Shown: one piece after another, positions 18,801-28,103 of the stretch
Layout of the letters: each line of letters opens with the position of its first letter
How positions within the stretch are numbered: the stretch's first letter is position 1
NCBI GenBank assembly: GCA_036268485.1
Contig: DATAUC010000007.1
Location: 23,678-87,677 of the forward strand
Reading direction: 5' to 3'
Length of the DNA stretch: 64,000 bases
Source: Bog-473 sp036268485
Lineage (GTDB): Bacteria; Actinomycetota; Acidimicrobiia; Acidimicrobiales; RAAP-2
Program-made: the position numbers and the translations under genes
The notes under the pieces: generated by a model
Database searches by the model: none
Told to the model about the DNA's origin: nothing
Seen by the model: the letters and a program-made list of their open reading frames with translations, nothing else

Positions 18801-19635
18801 GGTCGCGCCCCACCTGAGTCAGCCACTCCAGGAGGGGAACGGCGAGCGCACCCAGTTCGCGTCGCCGGCTCTCGCCGATGGGAGCGCTGAGCCAGGCGGC
18901 CAGGTCCCGGGCCCGGTCGGGACGCCGCTCCAGCGTGGAGAGCGGCGTCATCTGCACCCGGATGGTGAAGAGGATGGCGCCGGACCGGGGCAATCGGCGC
19001 AACGTCTGGCGCTCGCTGCGGACCCACCACGAGTCGAGCTCTGCAGCTGACTCCAGTCGATGGCAGGGAGCCCACAGCGCGTTGGTGGGCCACAGGGAGA
19101 AGTTCCTGCGCCATACAGGCTTTGCCGGTGTGAGCCGATCGAAGAAGGTATCCACCCGGGCACTCAGCTCGTCGGCGTAGTGGGGCACCGGTGCATGCAC
19201 CAGCGTGGTCGGACGACCGATCTTCTCTGACAGGACCCACATACTCGGAAAGCACAGCACTGCTCCTTCGAGGTGCCAGGCGCCGTGGTGGTGGACCATG
19301 AGGCACAGATCCTCCTGCACGCCGGCGGCGGCCCGCTCCAGGGGATGAGCGGCGGAAAAGGGAGTCGAACCGTGAGCGTGCTCGTCCATCCAACCCGTGA
19401 CCAGGGCGGACGCTTCTTCGGCTGGCTCTTGAGCCGACGGGTTGCAGGCGAAGACGTGGTCTCGCTGCTCGCGTAGGAGTCGGCGACGCAAGGCAGTCTC
19501 GGATTGAGCCAGATGGTCGGGCTGGAGCCACTGAGCCGGGGCGAGTGCCCGGGTGCCCATGCGGACGTGGGCCGTCGTGACCGAAAGGTCGATCTCATCC
19601 AGCCAGGCCGGAGGGCCCCCGGACCGGTACGGCAC
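18790..19635 (-). CDS. DUF3445 / heme-dependent oxidative N-demethylase-like protein
   Basis: 281 residues with the DUF3445 pattern: a RRRLLREQ segment, LMVHHHGAWHLEGAVLCFPS in the middle, the VPHYADELSARVD stretch and the C-terminal RSERQTLRRLPRSGAILFTI motif. Characterised relatives bind heme and oxidatively demethylate N-methyl compounds. The first available start is GTG 19635, 45 bp after the SDR gene upstream, so both are likely one transcript. Its 3' end overlaps the TetR gene on the other strand by 11 bp. Confidence 0.82.
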   Translation of the reverse strand: MPYRSGGPPAWLDEIDLSVTTAHVRMGTRALAPAQWLQPDHLAQSETALRRRLLREQRDHVFACNPSAQEPAEEASALVTGWMDEHAHGSTPFSAAHPLERAAAGVQEDLCLMVHHHGAWHLEGAVLCFPSMWVLSEKIGRPTTLVHAPVPHYADELSARVDTFFDRLTPAKPVWRRNFSLWPTNALWAPCHRLESAAELDSWWVRSERQTLRRLPRSGAILFTIRVQMTPLSTLERRPDRARDLAAWLSAPIGESRRRELGALAVPLLEWLTQVGRDLSD

Positions 19636-19679
19636 GGGATCCGGTGTGTAGGCGGCGATCAGGTCGGGCGGTACCGCGG

Positions 19680-20435
19680 TCAGGGCGTGGGACCTCGTCG
19701 CTGCTCGAGCGCGTGGCCGTAGGCGTTGATGGGACTGTGCAACGAGAGCCCACCGTCGCAGTCGATGATCTGCCCGGTCACCCAGTCCATGTCGTGAAGC
19801 GCCCGGATGGTCCTCGCGATGTCCGCCGCCTCACCGAGGCGACCCAGCGCCGTCCGCCCGGCCACCGCGGTCAGCCACGGCGATTCTGCGGTGGCCCGGC
19901 CCAGCATCGGGGTCATGGTGACACCGGGGGCCACCGCGTTGACCCTGATCCCCTGCGGCCCCCATTCGGCCGCGGCCACTTTGACCAGCATGCTCAGGGC
20001 CGCCTTCGAAGCGCAGTAGGCGCCCATGGAGCGATCGATGAGATGGGCGCTGACGCTCGAGGTGCCCACCAGCGACCCGGACTGGCCGGCGCCCATCAGA
20101 ACGTTGGCCACGGCACGCAGGCAGAGCCACGGACCGCGGGTGTTGATCTGCATGACCCGATCCCACTCGTCGGTCGACATATCGGCCAGCAGTCCGGAGT
20201 GCCCGATGCCGGCCGTGATGGTGACGGGGCCGGGCAGTCCGCAGCGGCGGATGGTCTGCTGCAGGGCTTCTTCTATCTGGACCGGGTCGGCGATGTCACA
20301 CCGGATGTCGTAGTGGCCGTCCACATCCCAGACCGTGACGGGGATCTGGTGACTCTTGTATCGCTCGACCAGCGCGGCCCCAATGCCCGACGCCCCGCCG
20401 ATGACCAACGCCGTCCCGCCTTCGTGTGAGCCCAT
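19680..20435 (-). CDS. Short-chain dehydrogenase/reductase
   Basis: 251 residues: NAD(P) loop GGASGIG at the N-terminus, an atypical TAGIG in place of the usual NNAG, catalytic YCASK and C-terminal GQIIDCDGG. Start ATG 20435 follows GGAAGG. Placed upstream of the DUF3445 gene; could act on the same N-methyl or hydroxylated substrate. Divergent from an MDR oxidoreductase with a 130-bp gap. Confidence 0.88.
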   Translation of the reverse strand: MGSHEGGTALVIGGASGIGAALVERYKSHQIPVTVWDVDGHYDIRCDIADPVQIEEALQQTIRRCGLPGPVTITAGIGHSGLLADMSTDEWDRVMQINTRGPWLCLRAVANVLMGAGQSGSLVGTSSVSAHLIDRSMGAYCASKAALSMLVKVAAAEWGPQGIRVNAVAPGVTMTPMLGRATAESPWLTAVAGRTALGRLGEAADIARTIRALHDMDWVTGQIIDCDGGLSLHSPINAYGHALEQRRGPTP

Positions 20436-20565
20436 TCCATCCTTCCGCCCCGATGCGCAGAGTCTAAGGAGAATCGGGGTTCTGGGCTGGTGGGACAGCG
20501 CATGTGTTGCCCGGGTGCACCAGCAGGTAGAACAAGTGGACCATTCGAGACGACAAGGGGCGGGC

Positions 20566-21534
20566 ATGAAAGCAGCCGTGTACTACGAGACCGGGAGTCC
20601 GGACGTCTTTCGCTATGAAGATGTGCCCGACCCCACTGTCGGCTCGAGCGACATCCTGATCAAGGTGGAAGCGGTCAGCATCGAAGGCGGCGACACCCTC
20701 AACCGGTTGGGCGGCGACCTCAACGCCATACCCCACGTGGTGGGGTACCAGTGCGCCGGCACCATTGTGGCCGTGGGCGATGGCGTGACGGGTTTCGCCG
20801 TAGGGGATAGAGCGGTCAGCGTAGGCATCGACGGATCACATGCCGAACTGCGGGCCGTGCCCGAATCGTTCGCCTGGAAGATCCCCGACGGGCTCGCCAC
20901 CGGCGAAGCGGCCTGCGTGCCCGTCCCCTGGGGGACGGCCGACGACTGCCTCTTCGAGTTCGGGCATCTGGTGGCTGGTGAAACCGCTCTGGTGCATGCC
21001 GGGGCTGGCGGCGTCGGCATCGCCGCCATCCAGCTGGCCAAGCGGGCCGGCGCCCGTGTCTTCGCCACGGCATCGAGCGACGACAAGCTCGAACGGTTGA
21101 AGGAACTCGGCCTCGATGAAGGCATCAACTACGTCCGGGACGACTTCGTCGCCGAGGCTCGCCGGCTGACCGACGGCCGGGGGGTAGACGTCATCGTCGA
21201 CTCCGTGGGTGGGGCCACCCTCCAGGGGAGCATCAACGCACTGGCCTACCGGGGCCGCTGCGTGTCGGTGGGTGACGCCGGGCGATCGCCGGCCGAGCAC
21301 CTGGACATATCGACCATGCGTGGCAACAACCAGACGTTCTCGGGCTATTTCCTGGGCGCCGAACTCTTGTTGTACCCGCGGCCCCACGCCATGATCGCCG
21401 GCCATCTCGAGGCCATTGCCAAGGGTGAGTTGAAGGTCATCATCGATCGTGTGTTCCCCCTGTCGGAGGCCGGGCCGGCCCATGCCTACATCGAGAGCCG
21501 GCAGTCCTTCGGTCGGGTGCTCCTGACGCCATGA
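20566..21534 (+). CDS. MDR-family zinc-independent quinone oxidoreductase-like enzyme
   Basis: 322 residues. GroES-like N-terminal half with the GGDTLNRLGG segment, Rossmann loop AGAGGVGIAAIQLAKRAGA and IVDSVGGATLQ, but no zinc-ligand cysteine cluster, typical of NADPH:quinone reductases and enoyl reductases. It overlaps the next gene by 4 bp in a three-gene operon with an epimerase-like protein and an acyltransferase. Confidence 0.88.
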   Translation: MKAAVYYETGSPDVFRYEDVPDPTVGSSDILIKVEAVSIEGGDTLNRLGGDLNAIPHVVGYQCAGTIVAVGDGVTGFAVGDRAVSVGIDGSHAELRAVPESFAWKIPDGLATGEAACVPVPWGTADDCLFEFGHLVAGETALVHAGAGGVGIAAIQLAKRAGARVFATASSDDKLERLKELGLDEGINYVRDDFVAEARRLTDGRGVDVIVDSVGGATLQGSINALAYRGRCVSVGDAGRSPAEHLDISTMRGNNQTFSGYFLGAELLLYPRPHAMIAGHLEAIAKGELKVIIDRVFPLSEAGPAHAYIESRQSFGRVLLTP

Positions 21535-22451
21535 AGGTCGCCGTCACCGGTGCGAGCGGGCTGATCGGGTCCGCCCTGGTCGGCCATTTGCGCGGCCGGG
21601 GCAACGAAGTGATGCGAGTGGTTCGCACATCTCCCGGAAAGGGCGACGTGGTCTGGGACCCAGCGGCCGGATCGATCGACGTCGACGCGCTGAACGGCGT
21701 CGATGCCGTGGTGCATCTGGCCGGGGCCGGTGTGGGCGACCACCGTTGGAGCGCGGATTACAAAGAGGAGATTCTGCAGAGCCGGGTTCGGGGTACCCAC
21801 GCGCTGGCCACGGCCCTGGCCGGACTTGCCCGACCGCCCGGGGTGTTCTTGAGCGCTTCGGCCGTGGGTTTCTACGGCGTACGGGGCGACGAAGTCCTGA
21901 CGGAGGACTCCGGCAACGGTGACGGATTCTTGGCCGATGTCTGCCGGCGATGGGAAGCCGCCACCGCCCCGGCCACGGGGGCGGGGATCCGCACCGTGGT
22001 GATGCGCAACGGGATCGTCCTGAGCGCCACCGGCGGCGCCCTCAAGAAACAGCTGTGGCCGTTCCGGCTGGGGCTGGGTGCCCGCCTCGGCTCGGGCCGC
22101 CAGTACTTCAGCTGGATCTCCCGGCGCGACGTGGTGGCGGCTATTTCGTTTCTCATTGCGCACCCCGAGATCTCTGGACCCCTGAATCTGACGACGCCGG
22201 CGCCCGTGACCAACACCGAGTTCACCCGGGCCCTGGGCCGGGCGGTGCGCCGCCCGACTCTGCTGGCGGTACCCAGCGCCGCCTTGCGGCTGGCCGTTGG
22301 CCGGGAGATGGCCGAGGAATTCCTGCTGGCCTCGCAGCGGGTCATGCCGCAACGCCTCACAGAAGCCGGCTTTGTATTTGCCGATCCGCTATTGGATGGC
22401 GGCTTGCGGACGGCGCTGGACGACCGTCCGCACGATCCTCTCGTCACCTAA
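21531..22451 (+). CDS. TIGR01777-type NAD(P)-dependent epimerase-like protein
   Basis: 306 residues: nucleotide-binding GASGLIG at 7-13, HLAGAGVGDHRW, and the C-terminal DUF1731 domain with RPTLLAVPSAALRLAVG and QRVMPQRLTEAGF. This is the YfcH/SulA-like branch of extended SDRs, whose substrate is unsettled. Translationally coupled to the oxidoreductase upstream. Confidence 0.9.
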   Translation: MKVAVTGASGLIGSALVGHLRGRGNEVMRVVRTSPGKGDVVWDPAAGSIDVDALNGVDAVVHLAGAGVGDHRWSADYKEEILQSRVRGTHALATALAGLARPPGVFLSASAVGFYGVRGDEVLTEDSGNGDGFLADVCRRWEAATAPATGAGIRTVVMRNGIVLSATGGALKKQLWPFRLGLGARLGSGRQYFSWISRRDVVAAISFLIAHPEISGPLNLTTPAPVTNTEFTRALGRAVRRPTLLAVPSAALRLAVGREMAEEFLLASQRVMPQRLTEAGFVFADPLLDGGLRTALDDRPHDPLVT

Positions 22452-22460
22452 CATCCGCCC

Positions 22461-23777
22461 GTGCGTCGAGCAGCGGATGCAGTGATGCACCTGCTGGCCC
22501 GACTCCTCATCCGCATCTTCTTCCGCCGGGTCGAGCTCCAGCACGGTGACCGGTTGCCCCAGGGCGTGCCCGTGGTGCTGGTGGCCAATCACCTCAACGG
22601 CCTGGTCGACGGGCTGCTCCTCATGGCGACGCTCGGTCGGTATCCCCGCTTTCTGGGCAAGTCGACGCTCTTCAAGATCCCGCCGCTGTGGCCCTTTCTG
22701 AAGCTGGCCGGCGTGATCCCCGTCCACCGGGCCATCGACGGCGCGGCGGGCGACGCCAACCGGTCGGCCTTTGCCACCTCCCGGGCGCTGCTGGCTCGCA
22801 ACGGGCTGGTGGCTGTGTTCCCGGAGGGGATCAGCCACAATGAGGTCACCCTGCAGCCCCTGCGCACCGGCGCGGCCCGCATCGCCTTGGAGGCGGCCGC
22901 AGATGGTGCCACCGCTCTGGTCACCGTCGCCGTGGGCTTGACCTACGACGCCAAGGCTCGCTTCCGCTCCCGCGCCCTGGTTCGGGTGGCCGAGCCCGTG
23001 GCCATCGAACCGTGGGTGGCGGCCTACCGGCTCGATCCCCAGGAAACGGTCCGACGGCTGACCGATGACGTGGCCCGTCAGCTGGCTGACGTGAGCCCGC
23101 CCTATGAGTCCTGGGCCCAGGCCGAGGGTCTGGCTCGCATGGCCGAGGTGGTGGTGCGCCAGCCGCTCGACGGCCTGCCCAAAGATGTCGACCTGGCCGA
23201 TCAGGTTGCGGTCACCGAGCAACTGGCCCGACAGGACGGCCAGCCCAGCATTCCCATGTCGGAGTTGCGGCTCGCCTTCGCCGCCTACGAACGTGACCTC
23301 ACGCTCCTCGGTATCAGCGACGGTCAACTGGCGGCCGACTACCCGCGGGCTCGGCTTCGCCTGTCGTTGGCCTGGTCAGTGCTCAAGGTAGTGGCGTCCC
23401 TCCCGTTCGCCGCCGTCGGCGTGGTGGTGCACGTCGTGCCCTTCCAACTGATGAAGCAACTGGCCAAGAAGCCGACCAATGAGGGCATCCAGGCCACGGT
23501 GAAACTCCTCGGGTGCTTCGTCTTGTTCACGTTGGTCTACGCCGCGCTCGGCTACGGCGTCGGTCGGTCGTTCGGGGCCGGGTGGGGTGCGTTGACCGCG
23601 CTGGGTGCCCCCTTGTGCGGCTACCTGGCCGTCCGCCTGGCCGAACGGGTAAAGCGATTGGGCGGCGTTCTCGAGGGCTACCGCATCGTGCGGGACCGCC
23701 GCGCCGTGCTGGGGACGGTCAAGGACCGGCGCCTCCAGGTGGTCCGGGCCGCCTATGCCGTCCTGGGCTGGACCTGA
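22461..23777 (+). CDS. PlsC-like glycerolipid acyltransferase with C-terminal membrane helices
   Basis: 438 residues. The catalytic motif is NHLNGLVDG, His44 and Asp50, an H-x5-D form used by the LPLAT branch with NHPNxLVD-like motifs, rather than H-x4-D. Motif III is FPEGISHNE at 120-128. After ~220 residues comes a helical region and two to three membrane spans (VVASLPFAAVGVVVHVV and LLGCFVLFTLVYAALGYGV). It probably acylates lysophosphatidate or a related acceptor at the membrane. GTG start, 10 bp after the epimerase stop. Confidence 0.87.
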   Translation: MRRAADAVMHLLARLLIRIFFRRVELQHGDRLPQGVPVVLVANHLNGLVDGLLLMATLGRYPRFLGKSTLFKIPPLWPFLKLAGVIPVHRAIDGAAGDANRSAFATSRALLARNGLVAVFPEGISHNEVTLQPLRTGAARIALEAAADGATALVTVAVGLTYDAKARFRSRALVRVAEPVAIEPWVAAYRLDPQETVRRLTDDVARQLADVSPPYESWAQAEGLARMAEVVVRQPLDGLPKDVDLADQVAVTEQLARQDGQPSIPMSELRLAFAAYERDLTLLGISDGQLAADYPRARLRLSLAWSVLKVVASLPFAAVGVVVHVVPFQLMKQLAKKPTNEGIQATVKLLGCFVLFTLVYAALGYGVGRSFGAGWGALTALGAPLCGYLAVRLAERVKRLGGVLEGYRIVRDRRAVLGTVKDRRLQVVRAAYAVLGWT

Positions 23778-25256
23778 CTACGTGCCCTGGCGCCAGCCGC
23801 GTTCAAAGGGCAGCCGCCAGTTGCGGGGAGCGATGAGGTCGGTGATCGTCTCGGGTCCCCACGTTCCCTTCTCGTAGGTCTGCACCGGCGGCGGGTCGTC
23901 GAGCAGCGGCGTTGAGAGTTCCCAGAGCCGTTCGATGCCTTCAGCCGTATTGAACAGTGTGTGATCGCCCACCATGGCGTCGTGGATGAGACGTTCGTAG
24001 GCTTCGAGGACATCGGCGTCCTGTCCCGTCTCATGCAAGGCGAACTGCAGGCTCAGCTTCTCCAACTTCATGCCCGGTCCCGGCTTCTTGCCGTAGAACG
24101 ACAGGGAGAGCTTGGACGAGTCGGCCAGATCGAAGGTGAGATGGTCAGGACCCTGCGTGCCCACGCCGGACCCGGCCGGGAACATGCTCTTGGGCGGCTC
24201 CCGGAAGGCGATGGAGATGATCCGTTCGCCCCCACCGAGTTCCTTGCCGGTGCGCAGAAAGAAGGGCACGCCGGCCCAGCGCCAGTTGTCGATCTCGCAC
24301 TGCAGCGCCACGAAGGTCTCGGTGTCCGAGTCCGGTGCCACGCCCGGGATGTCGCGGTAGCCGGCGTACTGGCCCCGCACCACCTTGGTGACATCGAGCG
24401 GGCGCAGTGATCGGAAGACCTTGTTCTTCTCTTCGCTGATGGCCACCGGCTCCAAGGCGGTCGGTGGCTCCATGGCCATGAAGGCCAGAATCTGGAAGAG
24501 GTGGGTGACCACCATGTCCTTGAAGGCGCCCGTCGCTTCGTAAAAGCCGACCCGGTCGTCGACCGAGAGTGTTTCGGGCACGTCGATCTGCACGTGGTCG
24601 ATGTGGTCACGATTCCAGATCGGCTCGAACAGACCATTGGCGAAGCGGAAGGCCAGGATGTTCTGCGCCGCCTCCTTGCCCAGGAAGTGGTCGATGCGGA
24701 AGACCTGCTCCTCGGTGAAGATCTCGTGCACAGTGGCATTGAGTGCCTTGGCACTGGCCAGGTCGGTGCCGAAGGGCTTCTCCATGATGATGCGTGAGCG
24801 TTCGACCAGGTCGGCGTCACGCAGCATGGAGATCACGTCCGAGGCCGCCGACGGGGGAATGCTGAGGTAGTGCAGGCGGCGTACGTCGCCGCCGATGGCC
24901 GCCTCGGCCGCGGTGACGGCGCCATGGAGGCCGGCCGGCCCGGCCGAGAGCGGCACGAAGCTCAGGCGCTGCTCGAAGCCGGCCCACTGCAGGAGGGAGA
25001 TCTTGCCGGTGGCGAACTGGTCGCAGGCGTGCCGGGCCAGGTGCCGGAATTCCTCGTCGTTCATCTCGCTGGTGGAGGTGCCGATGATGCGGTACTCGGG
25101 CAACATGCCCGAGACCGACAGGTGGAGCAGTCCGGGGAGGAGTTTGCGGGAGGCCAGATCACCGGTGGCGCCGAAGAGCACGATGACATGGGGCAGGAGG
25201 GGAGCGGGCCCCGGTGTGTTCACATCGGCGTCAGGTGCAGCCAGGGTCACCGTCAA
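23778..25256 (-). CDS. zwf: Glucose-6-phosphate 1-dehydrogenase
   Basis: 492 residues, the usual length. NADP loop FGATGDLASRK (28-38), EKPFG (159-163) and active-site RIDHFLGKE (187-195, with the catalytic His) are intact. It oxidises glucose 6-phosphate to 6-phosphogluconolactone and supplies NADPH. Unusually it has no gnd, tal or opcA beside it: it is coupled by a 4-bp overlap to an amidohydrolase, at the distal end of the long minus-strand gene group. Its stop is directly adjacent to the convergent acyltransferase stop. Confidence 0.97.
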   Translation of the reverse strand: MTVTLAAPDADVNTPGPAPLLPHVIVLFGATGDLASRKLLPGLLHLSVSGMLPEYRIIGTSTSEMNDEEFRHLARHACDQFATGKISLLQWAGFEQRLSFVPLSAGPAGLHGAVTAAEAAIGGDVRRLHYLSIPPSAASDVISMLRDADLVERSRIIMEKPFGTDLASAKALNATVHEIFTEEQVFRIDHFLGKEAAQNILAFRFANGLFEPIWNRDHIDHVQIDVPETLSVDDRVGFYEATGAFKDMVVTHLFQILAFMAMEPPTALEPVAISEEKNKVFRSLRPLDVTKVVRGQYAGYRDIPGVAPDSDTETFVALQCEIDNWRWAGVPFFLRTGKELGGGERIISIAFREPPKSMFPAGSGVGTQGPDHLTFDLADSSKLSLSFYGKKPGPGMKLEKLSLQFALHETGQDADVLEAYERLIHDAMVGDHTLFNTAEGIERLWELSTPLLDDPPPVQTYEKGTWGPETITDLIAPRNWRLPFERGWRQGT

Positions 25257-26443
25257 GACGCGGTGTGTCGTTGGTTCAACGTCGCCACATTGCCGCCCAT
25301 GATTTTGGCGATGGACTCGGGCTCGAGCTTCTGCAACTCGGTGACCCAGTCGGTCGGTTCGGGCAACCCTTCTATGTGGGGCCAGTCCGAACCGAAGATC
25401 ACCCGCTCGTCGCCCATCAGGTCGACGATCTCGTTGACGTCGTCCTCCCAGAACGGGTTGATCCAGACATGACGCTGGAAAGTCAGCACCGGGTTCTCGC
25501 TGAAGTACCCGGGCATCTTCTTGGCCGTGCCGGTCAGCTTGGCAAAGAGCGGGCCGAGGAACTCCGAGCCGTTCTCCACCGACGCCACACGCAGGTTGGG
25601 GAAGCGGTCGAACATCTTCTCCAACATGAGCGTGGCCAACCAGTCGTGGGCCGCCCGCTCAATGGCGAACATCTTGATGCTCGGGGTGGCCCGTCCACCC
25701 CCCTTGAAGGAAGCGGAAAAGCCGTCGGGTGCGTACCCGTTCGACGACAGGCCGGCATCGCCGGCGTGGACGACGACCGTGATGCCCGCCTCGTTCACCC
25801 GAGCCCAGAAGGGGTCGAACATGGGGTGGGCCGGCGAATAGGGACCGGTGGCTGTGGTCGGCGCCGCGGCGCGCATGACGATGGTCCGGGCGCCCTGGTC
25901 CAAAGCCCATTCCAGCTCGCGCACGGCTTCGTCGACGTCAGCCAACGAGAGGTAGGGCGCGGCGAAGATACGGTCCTGGTAGGCCATACCCCAGTCCTCG
26001 GCCAACCAGCGGTTGAAGGCGCGGAAGAGCAGCATGACGGCGCCCGGGTCATTCTTCAGTTCTTCCTCGTACAGCATGCCCAAGGTGGGAAAGAGCCAGA
26101 TTTTCTCCAGACCCTGGGCGTCCATGGTCTTGAGGCGGGCGTCGCGGTCACGGTACTCAGGTCGGATGGGCTCGGGGGTCCCCATGAGCTCGTGCATCGG
26201 ACGCCCGTTGGGGTTGCCCCGGAAGTAGTCGACCAACGATCCGGCGGGCGACACCGGATTGAAGGTGGGATTGGTCACGGCCCGGCTGATGCGGCCTCCC
26301 AGGGCGTGGTACTGGCGGCCCCCGATGTCGACCCACTGCAGGACGCGGGGTCCGTCGGCCGGATTGAGGTGGCGGGTAAAGGCGTCGAGTGCCTCGTAGT
26401 AGTGGTTGTCAGCGTCGAAGACGGGCGTAGCAAGGGTGTGCAT
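25253..26443 (-). CDS. Amidohydrolase_2-family metal-dependent hydrolase
   Basis: 396 residues. The N-terminus FDADNHYYEALDAF belongs to a subgroup in which the first metal motif is DxDxH rather than HxH. Later metal or catalytic positions are visible in VVVHAGDAG and FGSDWPHIEG. Such proteins are common in actinobacteria near aromatic or steroid degradation genes, with decarboxylase or hydrolase activity. The 3' end is coupled to zwf. Substrate unknown. Confidence 0.85.
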   Translation of the reverse strand: MHTLATPVFDADNHYYEALDAFTRHLNPADGPRVLQWVDIGGRQYHALGGRISRAVTNPTFNPVSPAGSLVDYFRGNPNGRPMHELMGTPEPIRPEYRDRDARLKTMDAQGLEKIWLFPTLGMLYEEELKNDPGAVMLLFRAFNRWLAEDWGMAYQDRIFAAPYLSLADVDEAVRELEWALDQGARTIVMRAAAPTTATGPYSPAHPMFDPFWARVNEAGITVVVHAGDAGLSSNGYAPDGFSASFKGGGRATPSIKMFAIERAAHDWLATLMLEKMFDRFPNLRVASVENGSEFLGPLFAKLTGTAKKMPGYFSENPVLTFQRHVWINPFWEDDVNEIVDLMGDERVIFGSDWPHIEGLPEPTDWVTELQKLEPESIAKIMGGNVATLNQRHTAS

Positions 26444-26477
26444 GGAATGCCTTCCTGGGTGACCAACCCTGACAACT

Positions 26478-27191
26478 TTAGGGCGCGGGGGGAGGGCCCG
26501 CCGCCGTGTGGGTGACGCCTTCGGGATCGACGGCCCATTTGGGTGACGTGCCCCAGCGATCGCCGTAGACCAGTTCGCTCATCGGCCGACGCCGGACGGG
26601 TCCGTGGTTTCCTTGCGGCCGCCCCAGGGTGATGGTGGCGGCGATTGATGCGTCTCCGGGAATCTGCAGCAGTTCGCGTAATTCCGTCTCGACGGCGTAG
26701 TGCCAGATGGTCATGACCCCGCCGTAGCCCAGAGCCCGGGCGGCCAGCAGGAGGTTCTGGCAGGCCGGATACACGGACGCCCCGTCGGTGTGGGTGTTTC
26801 CCTTGCGGTAGCGGATGAAGCACGGCAGCACGACCACCGGCACCGTCTCGAAGGAGTCCACATAGTCCTGCATGGTGCGGGCCAGTCGCGACTTGGGCGA
26901 GTCCTCCTGCGCGCCCGATCCTCGGTCGTACCCATCGGCCGCCCGCTTCTCGCTCCAGAAGCGACGAGCCCCCTCACCGATCAGATGTTTGGCCTGGCGG
27001 GCCACGTCGCCCTCCGAGAGCACGATGAAGCGGAAGGGTTGGCGGTTCGAGCCGCTGGGTGCCCGGGTGGCTGCGAAGAGCATGTCGCGCAGCGCCTCGT
27101 CGGGAATCGGCTCGTCGCGGTAGCGGCGGATGGCCCGGGTGCTGAGCAGACCCTCGTAGAGACCCACCGCGTCGCGCCCCACTTCTGTCAT
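26478..27191 (-). CDS. Nitroreductase-family flavoprotein
   Basis: 237 residues: FMN-binding N-terminal RAIRRYRDEPIPDEALRDML, APSGSNRQPF, and GYGGVMTIWHYAVE. Nitroreductases or BluB/IYD-like dehalogenating and dehydrogenating enzymes share this fold; the exact branch is unclear. In the minus-strand cluster between two amidohydrolases. Confidence 0.9.
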   Translation of the reverse strand: MTEVGRDAVGLYEGLLSTRAIRRYRDEPIPDEALRDMLFAATRAPSGSNRQPFRFIVLSEGDVARQAKHLIGEGARRFWSEKRAADGYDRGSGAQEDSPKSRLARTMQDYVDSFETVPVVVLPCFIRYRKGNTHTDGASVYPACQNLLLAARALGYGGVMTIWHYAVETELRELLQIPGDASIAATITLGRPQGNHGPVRRRPMSELVYGDRWGTSPKWAVDPEGVTHTAAGPPPAP

Positions 27192-27218
27192 GAAGCGACC
27201 ATACCAAGGGCCTCGAAA

Positions 27219-28103
27219 TTAGATGCTGAGCCCCATGCGCCGGATGGCGTTTTCGCCCAGGATGGAGCGCCGTTCCTCGTCGGAAAGATGGGGGAGCCCC
27301 ATCAGTTGGTCGATGGTCCGGTCCAGCTCGTACCAGGGGAAGTCGGTGCCGAAGAGCACGCGGTCGGCCCCGATGTCCCGTATGAGCAGACCCAACTGGT
27401 CCGCCGTCGGCGCACCCGACGATCCGGTCCAGGCGATGATCTCGCACAGATCAAAGGACACGGTCGGGTAGGCGGCTGCGAATTCGGCCACCTGGTGCCA
27501 GGCCGCGCCTCCCAGATGGGCCAGGAGCAAATGCAGGCGGGGGTGCCGATCCATGACCGCGGCAAAGGCGAAGGGGTCGGCCAGTTGGACGCCGTCCTTG
27601 GTCTGCCCCGAGTGTGAGAGCACGGTCAGGCCCCGCGTTTCGCACAGGTTGTAGATGTCGGTCATGCGTGGATCGTCCGGTGAAAACCCCTGGACAACCG
27701 GATGGATTTTGATGCCCCGAGCGCCCCGGTCCGCCGCACGATCCAGAGCGCGGGCTCCAGTGCTGCCACCCGCCACGTTGGGGTCGGCGGCGACCAGTGG
27801 CGTCAGCCGCGGCGACTGCGAGGCCACGTCGAGGATCCAATCGTTGTACTGCTGCATCCGCTCGGGGAGCGCATCGCCGTGCTCGGCCATTTCCATGGCG
27901 GGCGAGAACATGCCGAGGATGACGCTGTGATCGCAAGGCTGCGTGGCCATGGCGTCGACCAGATCGTCCACCGTGCCCCGCCTGGTGCCGACATCGAGAG
28001 CGGGAGGCTCGCCGTACTCCCAGATCTCGTAGCCGTCGCGCATGGGATCGTCCGGCTGCTCGAATATGTGGACGTGTACGTCGACGACGGTGGGGTCACT
28101 CAT
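27219..28103 (-). CDS. Amidohydrolase_2-family hydrolase
   Basis: 294 residues, TIM-barrel metal hydrolase: HVHIFEQP at the start supplies the HxH motif, then GARGIKIHPVVQGF, HSGQ, LLAHLGGAAWHQV and FGTDFPWYE. Related proteins include ACMSD-like decarboxylases and 4-sulfomuconolactone/2-pyrone hydrolases. Overlaps the metallo-beta-lactamase gene by 8 bp, so co-translated. Confidence 0.88.
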   Translation of the reverse strand: MSDPTVVDVHVHIFEQPDDPMRDGYEIWEYGEPPALDVGTRRGTVDDLVDAMATQPCDHSVILGMFSPAMEMAEHGDALPERMQQYNDWILDVASQSPRLTPLVAADPNVAGGSTGARALDRAADRGARGIKIHPVVQGFSPDDPRMTDIYNLCETRGLTVLSHSGQTKDGVQLADPFAFAAVMDRHPRLHLLLAHLGGAAWHQVAEFAAAYPTVSFDLCEIIAWTGSSGAPTADQLGLLIRDIGADRVLFGTDFPWYELDRTIDQLMGLPHLSDEERRSILGENAIRRMGLSI

